Of a stretch of DNA of 64,000 nt, positions 27,203 through 35,950 are shown one piece after another; the stretch's first letter is position 1, and every line of letters starts with the position of its first letter. The stretch comes from Pseudomonas viridiflava. GTDB lineage: Bacteria > Pseudomonadota > Gammaproteobacteria > Pseudomonadales > Pseudomonadaceae. A program made the position numbers and the translations under genes. The notes beneath the pieces were generated by a model. That model searched no databases and was not told where the DNA came from. It saw only the letters and a program-made list of their open reading frames with translations. The stretch covers positions 49,939-113,938 of the forward strand of contig NZ_LKEH01000016.1 in NCBI RefSeq assembly GCF_001642795.1, read 5' to 3'.

Positions 27203-27828
27203 GTCATTCCTTATTGATTTGAATTGGTGTGTTTATATAAAACTCAGGTTGCTTGGGTGTGTCGATGAAAGGGCGAAGATCCTGAAGCAAAAAAACAGAA
27301 CTGCCAAGCTTGAACTGCGTTCGTTAACAACTGTGTCGGTTTGGAAATAACTTGAAGCGCTGGCACGATGAGGTGGGATGTTTTTTAATTATGATGACTT
27401 GGTGAGTTGACTGGAAAATTAAGCTAATACTCTTTAGTCTTTTTGAAACATGATTTTATGAAATCCATAAATTCTACGGTTTGAACAGCAGGTGGATATG
27501 ACCTGTACATCTGACTCGCCATGGACGGCGCGGTCCGTACTGTGATCGACTCACGAGTGTCAGAGCAGGGCGCGCTGCATCTGCATCGGGCCTGAGTTTG
27601 TTGATAGATAGTCGATGCCGGGTCTGAGGCCGCAAGCCAAGCGCTTTGGAGACGGCTTTGCGCTTGACCCTTGAGGCTGACGCACAAACGTAGTGCGGGC
27701 TCTTTGAATTCTTCTTGAACTACCCAGGACGCGTTGCTGTGCGTCCTGGGGCTGGACACTCAAACTTCTACAGGGATTCGCCGGCATGCACCTCCGGCGA
27801 GTAAGGAGAACCAGTCGGCAAAACCAAC
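27203..27828. other. 626-bp gap without a convincing gene
   Basis: The first 220 bp are AT-rich, the rest GC-rich. A minus-strand frame (27424-27759, 111 codons) is open, but codon use is poor. The part around 27515-27565, read on the minus strand, gives DTRESITVRTAPSMASQ, a peptide I associate with spurious readings of a dispersed Pseudomonas intergenic sequence; that is memory, not a search result. No RNA gene or terminator is clear. Confidence 0.4.
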
Positions 27829-28251
27829 TCAGTGCTTCATGGCATTGCACTGGGCGCGCAAGTCATGATCACCAATGCTGCTGCATTCGCCGCCCTTCCG
27901 GGCATTGCAGAAGGCACGCTGGTCAAGGTCATTGATGCTGCTACAGGCATTACCTTCATTCTCTCCGCTGCAACGTGCTCGCATGTCACGATCATTGATG
28001 CTGTTGCAAGCGCCCTGGCCCTTTCTGGCATTGCAATAGGCACGCTGGTCATGATCATTGATGCTGTTGCAGTCACTCCCGTCTTTTTCTGAGTTGCACC
28101 GCGCGCGCAAGTCATGGTCATTGATGCTGCTGCAAGCGCTGCCTTCCTGTGTGGCAGCGCAGTAGGCGCGCTGGTCGAGGTCGTTGATGCTGCTGCAACT
28201 GGCGGCCGCGTAACCGCTGAACATCAACAACATCGCAAAAATCAATTTCAT
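27829..28251 (-). CDS. Exported Cys-rich protein with six tandem SIND repeats
   Basis: A 140-residue protein: signal peptide of about 17 residues (MKLIFAMLLMFSGYAAA) and then six tandem repeats of 20-21 residues to the C-terminus. Each unit is C-x-S-I-N-D-x-D-x-R-A-x-C followed by about eight polar residues, so it carries two Cys 12 positions apart and a central acidic SIND-x-D patch. Units 1, 3 and 5 read DQRA(Y/F)C and units 2, 4 and 6 read D(L/M)RA(R/Q)C, an alternating two-unit period. Twelve Cys in an exported protein suggest six disulfides. AGGAAG precedes the ATG. I do not recognise a function. Confidence 0.85.
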   Translation of the reverse strand: MKLIFAMLLMFSGYAAASCSSINDLDQRAYCAATQEGSACSSINDHDLRARCNSEKDGSDCNSINDHDQRAYCNARKGQGACNSINDRDMRARCSGENEGNACSSINDLDQRAFCNARKGGECSSIGDHDLRAQCNAMKH

Positions 28252-28657
28252 TTCACGCTTCCTTGGGTTTACCAGAAAAACAGCTTGGCGATGGCCTGTT
28301 CGATTTCGTCAGGCGCCTGATGGCATGTCAAATTGACATCATTTTTTGATGGAAGTTTCAGGGTCCGGAAGGTAACGCGGCGGCTAGCCCGGTGACGGGA
28401 TTACCGTGGAGTTATCCAGGAAATCAGGAGTAAGCCGACGAAGCTTGACGCACAGGCCATTCTTGCCCAATTGCTACGCTTCGCAGGCTCTACTTTCGAT
28501 GGGTACCAACATCTATCGTTGCGCCGACGGTATGGATGAAATCAATAACGGGCAGCTCAAAGCCTATAGCTGGCTCGATTCACCGCAAGCGCCATCAGTC
28601 TAGGGAAGGCAAATCCATAAGCCTGGATAGGCAATGACGAGCGATAGCCTGGTCAAC
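28252..28657. other. 406-bp gap without a convincing gene
   Basis: It includes the promoter region of the repeat-protein gene, with an AT-rich patch near 28325-28355 (ATTGACATCATTTTTTGATGG). A plus-strand frame from 28406 to 28603 has no ribosome site and irregular codon use; it may be remains of a gene. Nothing else is recognisable. Confidence 0.35.
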
Positions 28658-28969
28658 TCAAACGCTGCCCTCACGTTCGATAACCAGAATCCGTGCTTCT
28701 CCGCGAGGATGCGCAACATGTTCACATCCAACCCCTGCAAAAAACACGTCGCCAACCACCAATGTCACGACGCGCTCGATGCCTGACTCGCGATAGTGCA
28801 TATCCACCGTTCCGTCGAGGACGGCGAAAACTTCCTCACCATCGTTGACATGCCACTTATAGGGCTGGTCGGTCCAGTGCAGGCGGACGGTGGTTCCACC
28901 CATGTTAGCTATGTCGTCCGCCCCCCAGGCCCGAGTGGCGGTGAAGTCTTTGCTACGAATAACTCTCAT
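28658..28969 (-). CDS. Small cupin-domain protein
   Basis: A 103-residue single-domain cupin. The first cupin motif is seen around RLHWTDQPYKWHVNDGEEVFAVLDGTVDMHY (two short stretches with His and Glu placed for metal binding), the second around VGDVFFAGVGCEHVAHP. The ATG at 28969 is preferred; a TTG further upstream is in frame but has no support. Such small cupins bind sugars or act as dioxygenases or sensors; no role can be given here. Confidence 0.8.
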   Translation of the reverse strand: MRVIRSKDFTATRAWGADDIANMGGTTVRLHWTDQPYKWHVNDGEEVFAVLDGTVDMHYRESGIERVVTLVVGDVFFAGVGCEHVAHPRGEARILVIEREGSV

Positions 28970-29110
28970 TGATCGCCGTTCTCGGACAGGTATTTCAAAC
29001 AATCTATCAGAATCCTTGACCCTCTACTGCTGGCCGCTATCGTCCACCTGAACGTCATGCCTCGTCCCGGAGTCATAAACCTACTTCAGCCATGCTCCCG
29101 AAGGTGCCTC

Positions 29111-29881
29111 ATGAGTTTGATACCCGAACTGAACAGCGATGCCAACGTGCTGATATGCGGAGCCAGCCGGGGTATCGGCCTGGCACTGTGCGCGGCTTTG
29201 CTTGCTCGCGATGACGTGGCTCAGGTATGGGCAGTCGCGCGAGAAGCCAGCACCTCCACAGGGCTGGCAAAGCTTGCAGAGCAATATGGCCAGCGCCTCA
29301 AGCGAGTCGACTGCGACGCGCGCAATGAGCAAGCCCTCGAGGCGCTTGTGAGTGACACGCTTGAAGGCTGCGAGCATCTCCACTTGGTCATCAGCACGCT
29401 TGGCATTCTTCATCAGGACGGCGCAAAACCGGAAAAGGGCCTGGCACAACTGACACTTGCGAGCATGCAAGCGAGCTTCGCGACCAACACTTTTGCGCCA
29501 ATCCTGCTGCTTAAACACCTGCTCCCTTTATTGCGCAAACAACCGGCAACCTTCGCGGCGCTTTCCGCGAGGGTTGGCTCTATTGGCGATAACCGATTGG
29601 GCGGCTGGTACAGCTACAGAGCCAGCAAAGCGGCACTCAACCAGTTGCTGCATACGGCCAGCATCGAATTGAAACGCCTGAACCAGGCCTCCACTGTTCT
29701 GGCCATACACCCGGGCACGACCGACACGGAGCTGTCTCAGCCATTTCAGGCGAACGTGCCTGAAGGACAACTCTTCGAACCGGCTTTCTCAGCGGAGCGC
29801 ATTATTGAGGTGGTAGGAGCGCATGGAGCGGCTGACAGTGGGACTTTCTGGGATTGGGACGACAAGCCTATTGTGTGGTGA
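29111..29881 (+). CDS. Short-chain dehydrogenase/reductase (C-factor-like)
   Basis: A 256-residue SDR. The nucleotide-binding GASRGIG is at residues 17-23, the catalytic pair Tyr169-x3-Lys173 is in YSYRASKAALNQ, with Ser in LSARVGSIG before it. The sequence VLAIHPGTTDTELSQPF after the active site is typical of the CsgA/C-factor-like group of NAD(P)-dependent reductases. GAAGGTG lies before the ATG. The substrate is unknown. It is a single gene, transcribed away from the small cupin gene. Confidence 0.88.
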   Translation: MSLIPELNSDANVLICGASRGIGLALCAALLARDDVAQVWAVAREASTSTGLAKLAEQYGQRLKRVDCDARNEQALEALVSDTLEGCEHLHLVISTLGILHQDGAKPEKGLAQLTLASMQASFATNTFAPILLLKHLLPLLRKQPATFAALSARVGSIGDNRLGGWYSYRASKAALNQLLHTASIELKRLNQASTVLAIHPGTTDTELSQPFQANVPEGQLFEPAFSAERIIEVVGAHGAADSGTFWDWDDKPIVW

Positions 29882-30176
29882 CTTATTACACTCTCGAAAA
29901 CAATGTTGTGACCCGCCAGGTTCGTCATGGATGATCGGCTGCGCGACGCATGGCGGGACATACGAGGCCCGGATTTTTTTGGCCATAAGCGAACCGCGAT
30001 GCGTATAAACGTGCATTAGTGATGGATAAAGCGCTAATGGGCGTCACTGTCTGACACGAATTGAGCATGCCCAAGGCACCGTGGTCGCAAGCTGCCGACC
30101 ACGACGGGTTCCTCCGATGTGAGTGATCATCCGACCGCACCTAACATTTCTTTTCAGAACTCAGAGAGACTGGATA

Positions 30177-30929
30177 ATGTCGATCAACCGATTCGAATTC
30201 ACTACACGTTTGCTGATCGACGCGGGCGTCCAACAAGGGATGCGGATCCTGGACGTGGGCTGTGGTTCGGGTGATGTATCTTTTCTGTTGTGTGATTTGG
30301 TGGGAAGAAGCGGAGAGATCATCGGTGTTGATCATGACGCCGGTTCTGTTGCCATTGCACGCCAGCGCGCCGCAGCACATGACCAACCTTCGCTTAGTTT
30401 TTGTGAGGGCGAACTCCAGGAGCTGCAAGAGTCTATCGGTACTTTTGACGCGATAGTCGGGAGGCGCGTCCTGATGTATCAACGGGATGCGGTGGCGACC
30501 ATCCGAGCATTATCGAAGTGCCTGCGCCCCGGTGGCGTCATGATCTTTCAAGAACACGATACAACGTTGGCGCCTGCCAGCCTTGATCCATTCCCTTTGC
30601 ATAAAAGAGCGCAACGCTGGATACAAGAGATGATTGCGCGCGAAGGGGCGGATCTACACATGGGTTTCAATTTGCACAGAATTTTTACCGAGGCAGGCAT
30701 GACCGTTGAAAGCGTGCGGGCGGAATGCCTGGTACAGACGCCTGATGCACCCTACAGCCTTGGTGCCATTGTTCAAGCATGCTTGCCGCGCATCATTGCA
30801 CTGGGAGTGGCCAAGGCAGAAGAGATCGAAATCGAAACGTTGCAAGAGCGTCTGGATCAGGAGCGTTCAGCTTCTCCAGGCATCTACATCGGCGATGTGA
30901 TGTTCGGAAGCTGGGCGCGGAAAGTTTGA
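30177..30929 (+). CDS. SAM-dependent methyltransferase
   Basis: A 250-residue class I methyltransferase. Motif I is ILDVGCGSGDVSFLL (SAM-binding), followed by IIGVDHDAGSVAIARQRA (motif II acidic residue), a motif-III-like FDAIVGRRVLMYQRD, and LRPGGVMIFQEHD (motif IV/post region). The C-terminal half is helical and would bind the acceptor. The acceptor is unknown; small molecules are usual for this group. Base composition is lower in GC than the core genes of the window, in keeping with an accessory gene. Confidence 0.88.
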   Translation: MSINRFEFTTRLLIDAGVQQGMRILDVGCGSGDVSFLLCDLVGRSGEIIGVDHDAGSVAIARQRAAAHDQPSLSFCEGELQELQESIGTFDAIVGRRVLMYQRDAVATIRALSKCLRPGGVMIFQEHDTTLAPASLDPFPLHKRAQRWIQEMIAREGADLHMGFNLHRIFTEAGMTVESVRAECLVQTPDAPYSLGAIVQACLPRIIALGVAKAEEIEIETLQERLDQERSASPGIYIGDVMFGSWARKV

Positions 30930-31232
30930 CGATTTCAAAAGGGTAGGGCGGATATGCGTGAATGAATGTCTGCAAATGGCCGATATGTGAGGCTCACGAA
31001 AGACGGCTTTCGGGCAGAGGTGGACAGTCGCTTCGCCAACTTGGTCACTGGCACCACAATAGCGTCCGGCAGTTGCTTCAACGATGTTCCGGCCATGTTC
31101 CAGAACTGAGTGGCCGTGGCGCGGAGATACTTCCAGTTGAAATTCAAGATGCAGCCGTTGGGCTGAACGCCGCCGGGGCAGGCGGCGTGTGAATGGTTTA
31201 AAACGCGATACCGGGCTGGTCAACCTTGCAGC
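30930..31232. other. 303-bp gap with hairpin and unrecognised fragments
   Basis: A GC-rich hairpin CGCCGCC-GGGGCA-GGCGGCG lies at about 31168-31187. A 70-codon minus-strand frame (30935-31147) starts MNFNWKYLRATATQFWNMAG and has no obvious ribosome site. It could be a tiny gene or a fragment left from a larger one; I cannot support either. Confidence 0.35.
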
Positions 31233-32336
31233 TTATTGTTCGCTTGTCAGATCAGCTTGTAGTCCTCTGAGACCCGCGGGGCTTGAATAGAGGTTTTCCA
31301 GAGTCGCTATCTCAGCCAGTTGTTGCGGAGAAAGCGTTTTCTCCTCCTTCTCAAGCTGCACGCGCATCGGGCCTGCAATGTCGCTCGGTAGCGTCTGTTT
31401 GAGTGCCACGCGCAATAACCCGCAAGCTTTGAGCTTGTTACGCTGAATGCCCTGCCCATTATCGAGATGAGCGGCGAGGGTAACTTGCGCCACGGCGTTT
31501 CCTTGAATAGCCGCCTGCAATAGCCAGTGATTCGCCAGCGGATAGTTCACCGGCACATCGCCGCCATTACTGTAGAGGTAGCCAAGGACATACTGAGCGT
31601 TGCCCCGGCCCTGCTCGGCAGCACGTGTATACCAACGCAATGCGGTGGGTACGTCTTTAGGGATACCCGTGCCATGTAAATTAGCCGCGCCCAACATTTC
31701 GAACGCAAGGCCGTCGCCAGCATTGGCCGCTTGGGTGAGCAATTTCACGGCGTTTTGAGGATTTGCTGGAGTCCCTTTACCACGGAAATTGAGAGTGCCC
31801 AATAGCGTCAAAGCCTCGGCATCACCTTGAGCACCTGCCTTGCTGGCCCAGATGAAAGCCTGTTGGTCGTTCGCCTCAACGCCGTTACCTTTGTAATAAA
31901 GGATAGCGAGTTGTCGTTGAGCCTTGGCATGACCTTGTTCTGCTGCTTTGCTGAACCATTGCGCAGCTTGGGCAAAGTCATTCGGCAAATCCAAGCCCGC
32001 GATACTTGCAACCCCCATGAAATATTGTGCGTCTGCGTTTCCGTGAACGGCCGATTCCGTTATCCACTGAAGACCCTTCGGTCGATCAGCGCCGATACCT
32101 CGACCGTAGTATTGAGTGATGCCGAGCTTGTACTGCGCTACAGGGTCGCCTTTTTCTGCAGCGCTTAAATACCACTCTGCGGCTTTGCCAGGATCGCGGC
32201 TAACGATCAGTCCTTCCTCATAAGCTGAAGCGATCAGAACAGTGAGGCTGTAAGGGCTTCGCCATAGCGTGACAACGAAGGAAAGCAGAAGAAATGCCAT
32301 GAGGCTGAGGAATAGAGCAAACAAAAACTTGCGCAA
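31233..32336 (-). CDS. Sel1-like repeat (SLR) protein with N-terminal membrane anchor
   Basis: A 367-residue protein. Residues 5-24 are a hydrophobic anchor or uncleaved signal (FALFLSLMAFLLLSFVVTLW). Then come about seven Sel1 repeats of some 36 residues, each with the A-x-x-W-Y/F-x-x-A-A-x-x-G and A-Q-Y-x-L-G pattern (for example AEWYLSAAEKGDPVAQYKLG). These build a periplasmic or membrane-tethered solenoid used for protein binding. The only start in frame before the anchor is TTG at 32336, with a weak site; an internal ATG at 32300 would cut into the anchor. Partner unknown. Confidence 0.8.
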   Translation of the reverse strand: MRKFLFALFLSLMAFLLLSFVVTLWRSPYSLTVLIASAYEEGLIVSRDPGKAAEWYLSAAEKGDPVAQYKLGITQYYGRGIGADRPKGLQWITESAVHGNADAQYFMGVASIAGLDLPNDFAQAAQWFSKAAEQGHAKAQRQLAILYYKGNGVEANDQQAFIWASKAGAQGDAEALTLLGTLNFRGKGTPANPQNAVKLLTQAANAGDGLAFEMLGAANLHGTGIPKDVPTALRWYTRAAEQGRGNAQYVLGYLYSNGGDVPVNYPLANHWLLQAAIQGNAVAQVTLAAHLDNGQGIQRNKLKACGLLRVALKQTLPSDIAGPMRVQLEKEEKTLSPQQLAEIATLENLYSSPAGLRGLQADLTSEQ

Positions 32337-32630
32337 TGTCGAGTCCGTTCATGAATAGTGAGCAGGAAGTGTATTGATGCGCCTATATGCTGCCTAAGAG
32401 TGCCATTTCTGGCCAGTTCCTGCCTGTACTGACCTGCAGCTATGGGCCGTCAGGGGACGAAATCGAACGTCTGCTTTGGCTTTTCACATACTCTGGGCCA
32501 CAAGCGGTCATAGAAAGGTTCGTTGCAGGCACCTCACATCGGAGGGCGAACGGTCCCGAGACGGCCAAGGTGGCTATTCCACATAAGGTCGTTTTGGGAT
32601 TTCTCCAGCGCGAGCCATCCGTTCGGCTGG

Positions 32631-33236
32631 TCAGAACCCTTGGCTGACGCTGATGCCGCGCATAATCGAGAAACGTGGGTCGATCAGTTTCAGCGCCTGT
32701 TCGCCCTTCACCTTGCCCACGGTTACGTTGTAGGTCTTGGGTGCGTCGGAGAGGACTTCCGGGTTGCGTGCCAGTTTTTCGATGGCAGGGGTTTTGGCCC
32801 AGGCGGCGATGGGTTGCTGACGGATGTCTACGGTCACCACCCAGGATTTTTCCACGGCGGGGCCCATCTGCTGGGTGTTGGCGGTGGTGTTCTGGATCTT
32901 GGCGATCTCATAACCCTGGGCGTAGCAGAAGCCGGACGCCTGCGGTACATAAGCGGTGCGGCCAGGTTCGGTGAGGGTGTAGGTGGCGTCGCTTTTGGCC
33001 AGCAGACCGGCCTCCACTAACGCATCGAAGGCGGGCGCGTTGCCTTTGGATACGCCGCTGGAAAAGCTGTCGCTCAAGGTCACCGGGAAGCTTTTGAACA
33101 TCGGTGCGGTGACGCATGAGGCGCCTTCCAGGCGGGGCTGCAGCGCTGCTTGAATATTCTCATCCGAGGGGCTTTCGCTGCAGGCAGTCAGCAGCAAGGC
33201 ACTGAGGGCGGCGAGGGCTATAGGCTGGATTCGCAT
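32631..33236 (-). CDS. Putative lipoprotein
   Basis: A 201-residue protein with a lipoprotein signal: MRIQPIALAALSALLLTAC gives the lipobox LLTAC with Cys at residue 19, followed by SESPSDENIQ. The body has no recognised domain; it contains three more Cys (in SCVTAP, FCYAQ and near) and a C-terminal beta-like segment VGKVKGEQALKLIDPRF. The Ser after the lipid Cys would favour the outer membrane. The ATG at 33236 places the signal at the N-terminus. Confidence 0.75.
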   Translation of the reverse strand: MRIQPIALAALSALLLTACSESPSDENIQAALQPRLEGASCVTAPMFKSFPVTLSDSFSSGVSKGNAPAFDALVEAGLLAKSDATYTLTEPGRTAYVPQASGFCYAQGYEIAKIQNTTANTQQMGPAVEKSWVVTVDIRQQPIAAWAKTPAIEKLARNPEVLSDAPKTYNVTVGKVKGEQALKLIDPRFSIMRGISVSQGF

Positions 33237-33436
33237 CGTTTTATCCTTGACGATTGGAGCGAGTGGGAAGGAAGTGTATAGAAATACCGTCGCCACACCA
33301 CACGTCTATCCCATCTCGGTCTGCACCAGTGTTTCTATGTCCCATCCCGTTCGTACGACTCATGAAACGATAAGCCTATCTAGACGTCAACAGTGCCCGA
33401 CAGCAGCGCACGCGATCAGTGATTACCGTCGCGGAT

Positions 33437-33619
33437 TCAAAAAGCATCAAGCCCTGTTTTGATCCCTGCCTGCTGCGCCATTGCAATCATGCTTTCGACA
33501 TCATCGGCCTCAACGATGCAGCCCACGTACTCATCGCCTCCCGTGTTCACATGCAAGTAGCGTTTACCAAAGCCGGTCAGCCAGAGATCGAAATCCGTTA
33601 GCACCTGCTCAAGCGTCAT
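33437..33619 (-). CDS. Small hypothetical protein
   Basis: A 60-residue acidic, soluble protein: MTLEQVLTDFDLWLTGFGKRYLHVNTGGDEYVGCI is followed by VEADDVESMIAMAQQAGI. The regular, well-mixed composition and a GGAACG sequence before the ATG make it a plausible small gene. No family is recognised. It lies between the lipoprotein and LysR genes on the same strand, without clear coupling to either. Confidence 0.5.
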   Translation of the reverse strand: MTLEQVLTDFDLWLTGFGKRYLHVNTGGDEYVGCIVEADDVESMIAMAQQAGIKTGLDAF

Positions 33620-33684
33620 TCATGATCGTTCCGGTAGGCATACGGTTGTCTCCTCTTCGAATGATCTCTGTAGTGACATTGCAC

Positions 33685-34623
33685 CTAAAAGTGCCTGGCG
33701 TTTTCGAAGCGCGCTCTCATGAAGTCAATAAAGACCCGCAGCTTGCGCGGCACATTAACCCGGCTCGAATAGTAAAGATAAAATCCCGAAAACTCAGGCC
33801 ACCACGGCTCAAGCAACGGCACCAGATTTCCACGTTCGATATCTTCCTGAAACTGCACCTCGAATGAACAACCGATCCCGGCGCCCGCTCGTATGGCGTG
33901 GATCAGCGTGTCGGCGTCATTGGTGATCAGAGGGCCTTGTGGCTGGTAGGTGACGATCCGGCCGTCGTAACTGAACTCCCAGCGATACAGGCCGCTGGGC
34001 AGACGCACATTGACGCAGCGATGGTCGGTCAGATCCTCCGGATGACGCGGAACGGTGCGGCCCTTCAGGTAACCCGGCGCGGCAACCGTGGCAATCCGAT
34101 GCGCGTCACCCAGCGGTACCGCTACCACATCCTGTGCAAGGTTCTCGCCTACTCGAATACCCGCATCGAAGCCGCCCGCGACGATGTCCAGCAGCGAGTT
34201 ATCACAATTGATCTCTACGGTGATGTCAGGATACGCATCCATGAACGCCACCAGATGCGGCATCAACAGAATGTCGACCGCCGTGCGGGACAGATTGAGG
34301 CGCAGCAGACCTGCAGGCTTGTCGCGCGCCTCGTTCACATCTTCCAGCGCGCTGGTCAGCGCAGTCAGCCCAGGCTGTGCCTGATCAAGAAAACGTCGGC
34401 CTATTTCAGTAACCGCCACCCGCCGCGTCGAGCGCTCCAGCAGCCTCACCCCCAAGCGTGCTTCAAACGTCCGAATGGTCTGCGACAACGCAGACGGCGA
34501 TATTCCCATCTGCGCTGCGGCCTTGGTGAAACTCCCGTGCTGAGCCACCTGGGCAAAGGCCGCGATCCCCGGCAGCAGCTCCGGGGGCAGAACACCATTG
34601 TGAAGCAGTGCTTCATGCTGCAT
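33685..34623 (-). CDS. LysR-family transcriptional regulator
   Basis: A 312-residue LysR regulator. The winged helix-turn-helix is at about residues 18-75 (FTKAAAQMGISPSALSQTIRTFEARLGVRLLERSTRRVAVTEIG), followed by the linker helix and a two-lobe effector domain. It is divergent from the SDR gene that starts 73 bp away, the usual arrangement in which the regulator controls the neighbour and itself from a shared region. The effector is unknown. Confidence 0.92.
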   Translation of the reverse strand: MQHEALLHNGVLPPELLPGIAAFAQVAQHGSFTKAAAQMGISPSALSQTIRTFEARLGVRLLERSTRRVAVTEIGRRFLDQAQPGLTALTSALEDVNEARDKPAGLLRLNLSRTAVDILLMPHLVAFMDAYPDITVEINCDNSLLDIVAGGFDAGIRVGENLAQDVVAVPLGDAHRIATVAAPGYLKGRTVPRHPEDLTDHRCVNVRLPSGLYRWEFSYDGRIVTYQPQGPLITNDADTLIHAIRAGAGIGCSFEVQFQEDIERGNLVPLLEPWWPEFSGFYLYYSSRVNVPRKLRVFIDFMRARFENARHF

Positions 34624-34696
34624 GCGGTTAACCCGGCTTATTCAGAGATATCGCGCAGCCTACCATGCCTGCTCACCGTCTATGGAGCAGTCACTC

Positions 34697-35437
34697 ATGA
34701 GTAACCTTTCCGGAAAAGTTGCCATCGTCACAGGGGCCTCGAAAGGCATCGGCGCAGGTATCGCCGAGCGTCTGGCCGCCGATGGCGCAAAAGTCGTGAT
34801 CAACTATTCACGCAGCGCTGAAGACGCAGACAAAGTGGTCTCGCGCATCATTGCAGCCGGAGGCCAGGCCCTCGCCTGCAAAGCCGACATCTCCGACCCT
34901 GCGCAAATCGCCCCTCTGATCGACGCCGCAGTTCAGGCATTCGGACGTCTCGACATCCTGATCAACAACGCCGGCATCTATCACCCCGACACCCTAGAAG
35001 ACCTGACCGCCCAAAGCTTCGACGAGCACTTCAACCTCAACGTCCGTGGCCTGCTGCTCACCACCCAGGCCGCTGCCCGCGTCATGCAGGCGGGTGCCGC
35101 CATCATCAACATCAGCTCAGGGCTCGCACACAGCCCGTACCCCAGCGTGCACGTCTACAGCGCCACCAAAGGCGCGGTCAACACCCTGACCCGCTCACTG
35201 GCGATGGAGCTGGGACCGCGCGCAATCCGCGTCATCGGCATCGCGCCCGGGTTTATTCACACCGAAGGCAACGCCGAGTCGGCCAAGGGAATGGACGAGT
35301 TCTTCATCGCCAAGACCCCGATGGGACGCGTGGGCAAGCCGAAGGACATTGCGGCGGCAGTGGCGTTTGCGGTGTCTGAGGATGCTGGGTGGGTGACGGG
35401 CAGTACGATCGATGTGGCTGGGGGGATGGTGTTTTAA
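34697..35437 (+). CDS. SDR-family oxidoreductase (FabG-like)
   Basis: A 246-residue classical SDR. TGASKGIG (residues 12-19) binds the cofactor; NNAG, INISS (catalytic Ser) and VYSATKGAV (Tyr-x3-Lys) follow, and the C-terminus VTGSTIDVAGGMVF is typical of 3-oxoacyl-ACP-reductase-like enzymes. The ATG at 34697 has GGAG 9 bases upstream; an ATG at 34682 is in frame but less well placed. It is probably controlled by the divergent LysR gene. The physiological substrate is unknown; being away from other fab genes, a fatty-acid role is unlikely. Confidence 0.9.
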   Translation: MSNLSGKVAIVTGASKGIGAGIAERLAADGAKVVINYSRSAEDADKVVSRIIAAGGQALACKADISDPAQIAPLIDAAVQAFGRLDILINNAGIYHPDTLEDLTAQSFDEHFNLNVRGLLLTTQAAARVMQAGAAIINISSGLAHSPYPSVHVYSATKGAVNTLTRSLAMELGPRAIRVIGIAPGFIHTEGNAESAKGMDEFFIAKTPMGRVGKPKDIAAAVAFAVSEDAGWVTGSTIDVAGGMVF

Positions 35438-35950
35438 GAGGGGCGATTGCTGAGTGCTGCGTGCATGATCGGCAGGGAGTTCAACCTTGATGGAGGTCCG
35501 GCAGCGATCGCGTATTTTTCTGTCATGAAAACCGCTTCCGACCTTTTCAACAGAATCGGTCGATTGCTGCCGGTCGCAGCAATGGACGTTGGCCTGTTCA
35601 GCCCAAGCACCTGTTGGTGATTAATCGGGAGCAGAGGCAAGTCGGATCGGAAGTTGAATTCCTGAATAACTGGTTGCAGGAAGATACCTTAAGTCTGTAA
35701 ATCAATGGTTTAAATATTTTTCTATTACACCCAAATTTTGCTACGGTCCCGCTCAGTCGCGGGTGATAGTTCCTTTGTTACATGACGAAAACCGCCTCGA
35801 AATACTCCAAATGACGCTGATGCTGCTCGCCGAGTCTTGCCTTTCTCCTCAACGCCAAGTGTGCCCAGTGGCTTTCCCCAAGCTGCCGTAGTAGCGTTAG
35901 GCTCTCACCGATTGGATTAGGGCTTGCGAGCCCAGCACGGAGCGTCAAAA
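35438..35950. other. 513-bp gap before the HsdR-N gene
   Basis: Apart from the possible LysR remnant (35560-35700) there is no gene. From about 35695 to 35740 the DNA is strongly AT-rich (TAAATCAATGGTTTAAATATTT and onward), a likely boundary between core and acquired DNA and a possible promoter for the next gene. Confidence 0.4.
35560..35700 (+). pseudogene. Possible C-terminal remnant of a LysR-type regulator
   Basis: One frame reads HLLVINREQRQVGSEVEFLN and then NWLQEDTLSL before a stop at 35700. The pattern, a short beta strand, a basic stretch and a final amphipathic helix with NWLQ, resembles the end of the effector domain of LysR regulators. No start or DNA-binding domain is present upstream. 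This is a judgement by eye on a short fragment. Confidence 0.3.

Noticed and set aside
27829..28251. Regular ~63-bp DNA repeats that could look like a CRISPR array
   Set aside because: The period is the coding of 21-residue protein repeats with a signal peptide and ribosome site; there are no unique spacers and no cas genes.
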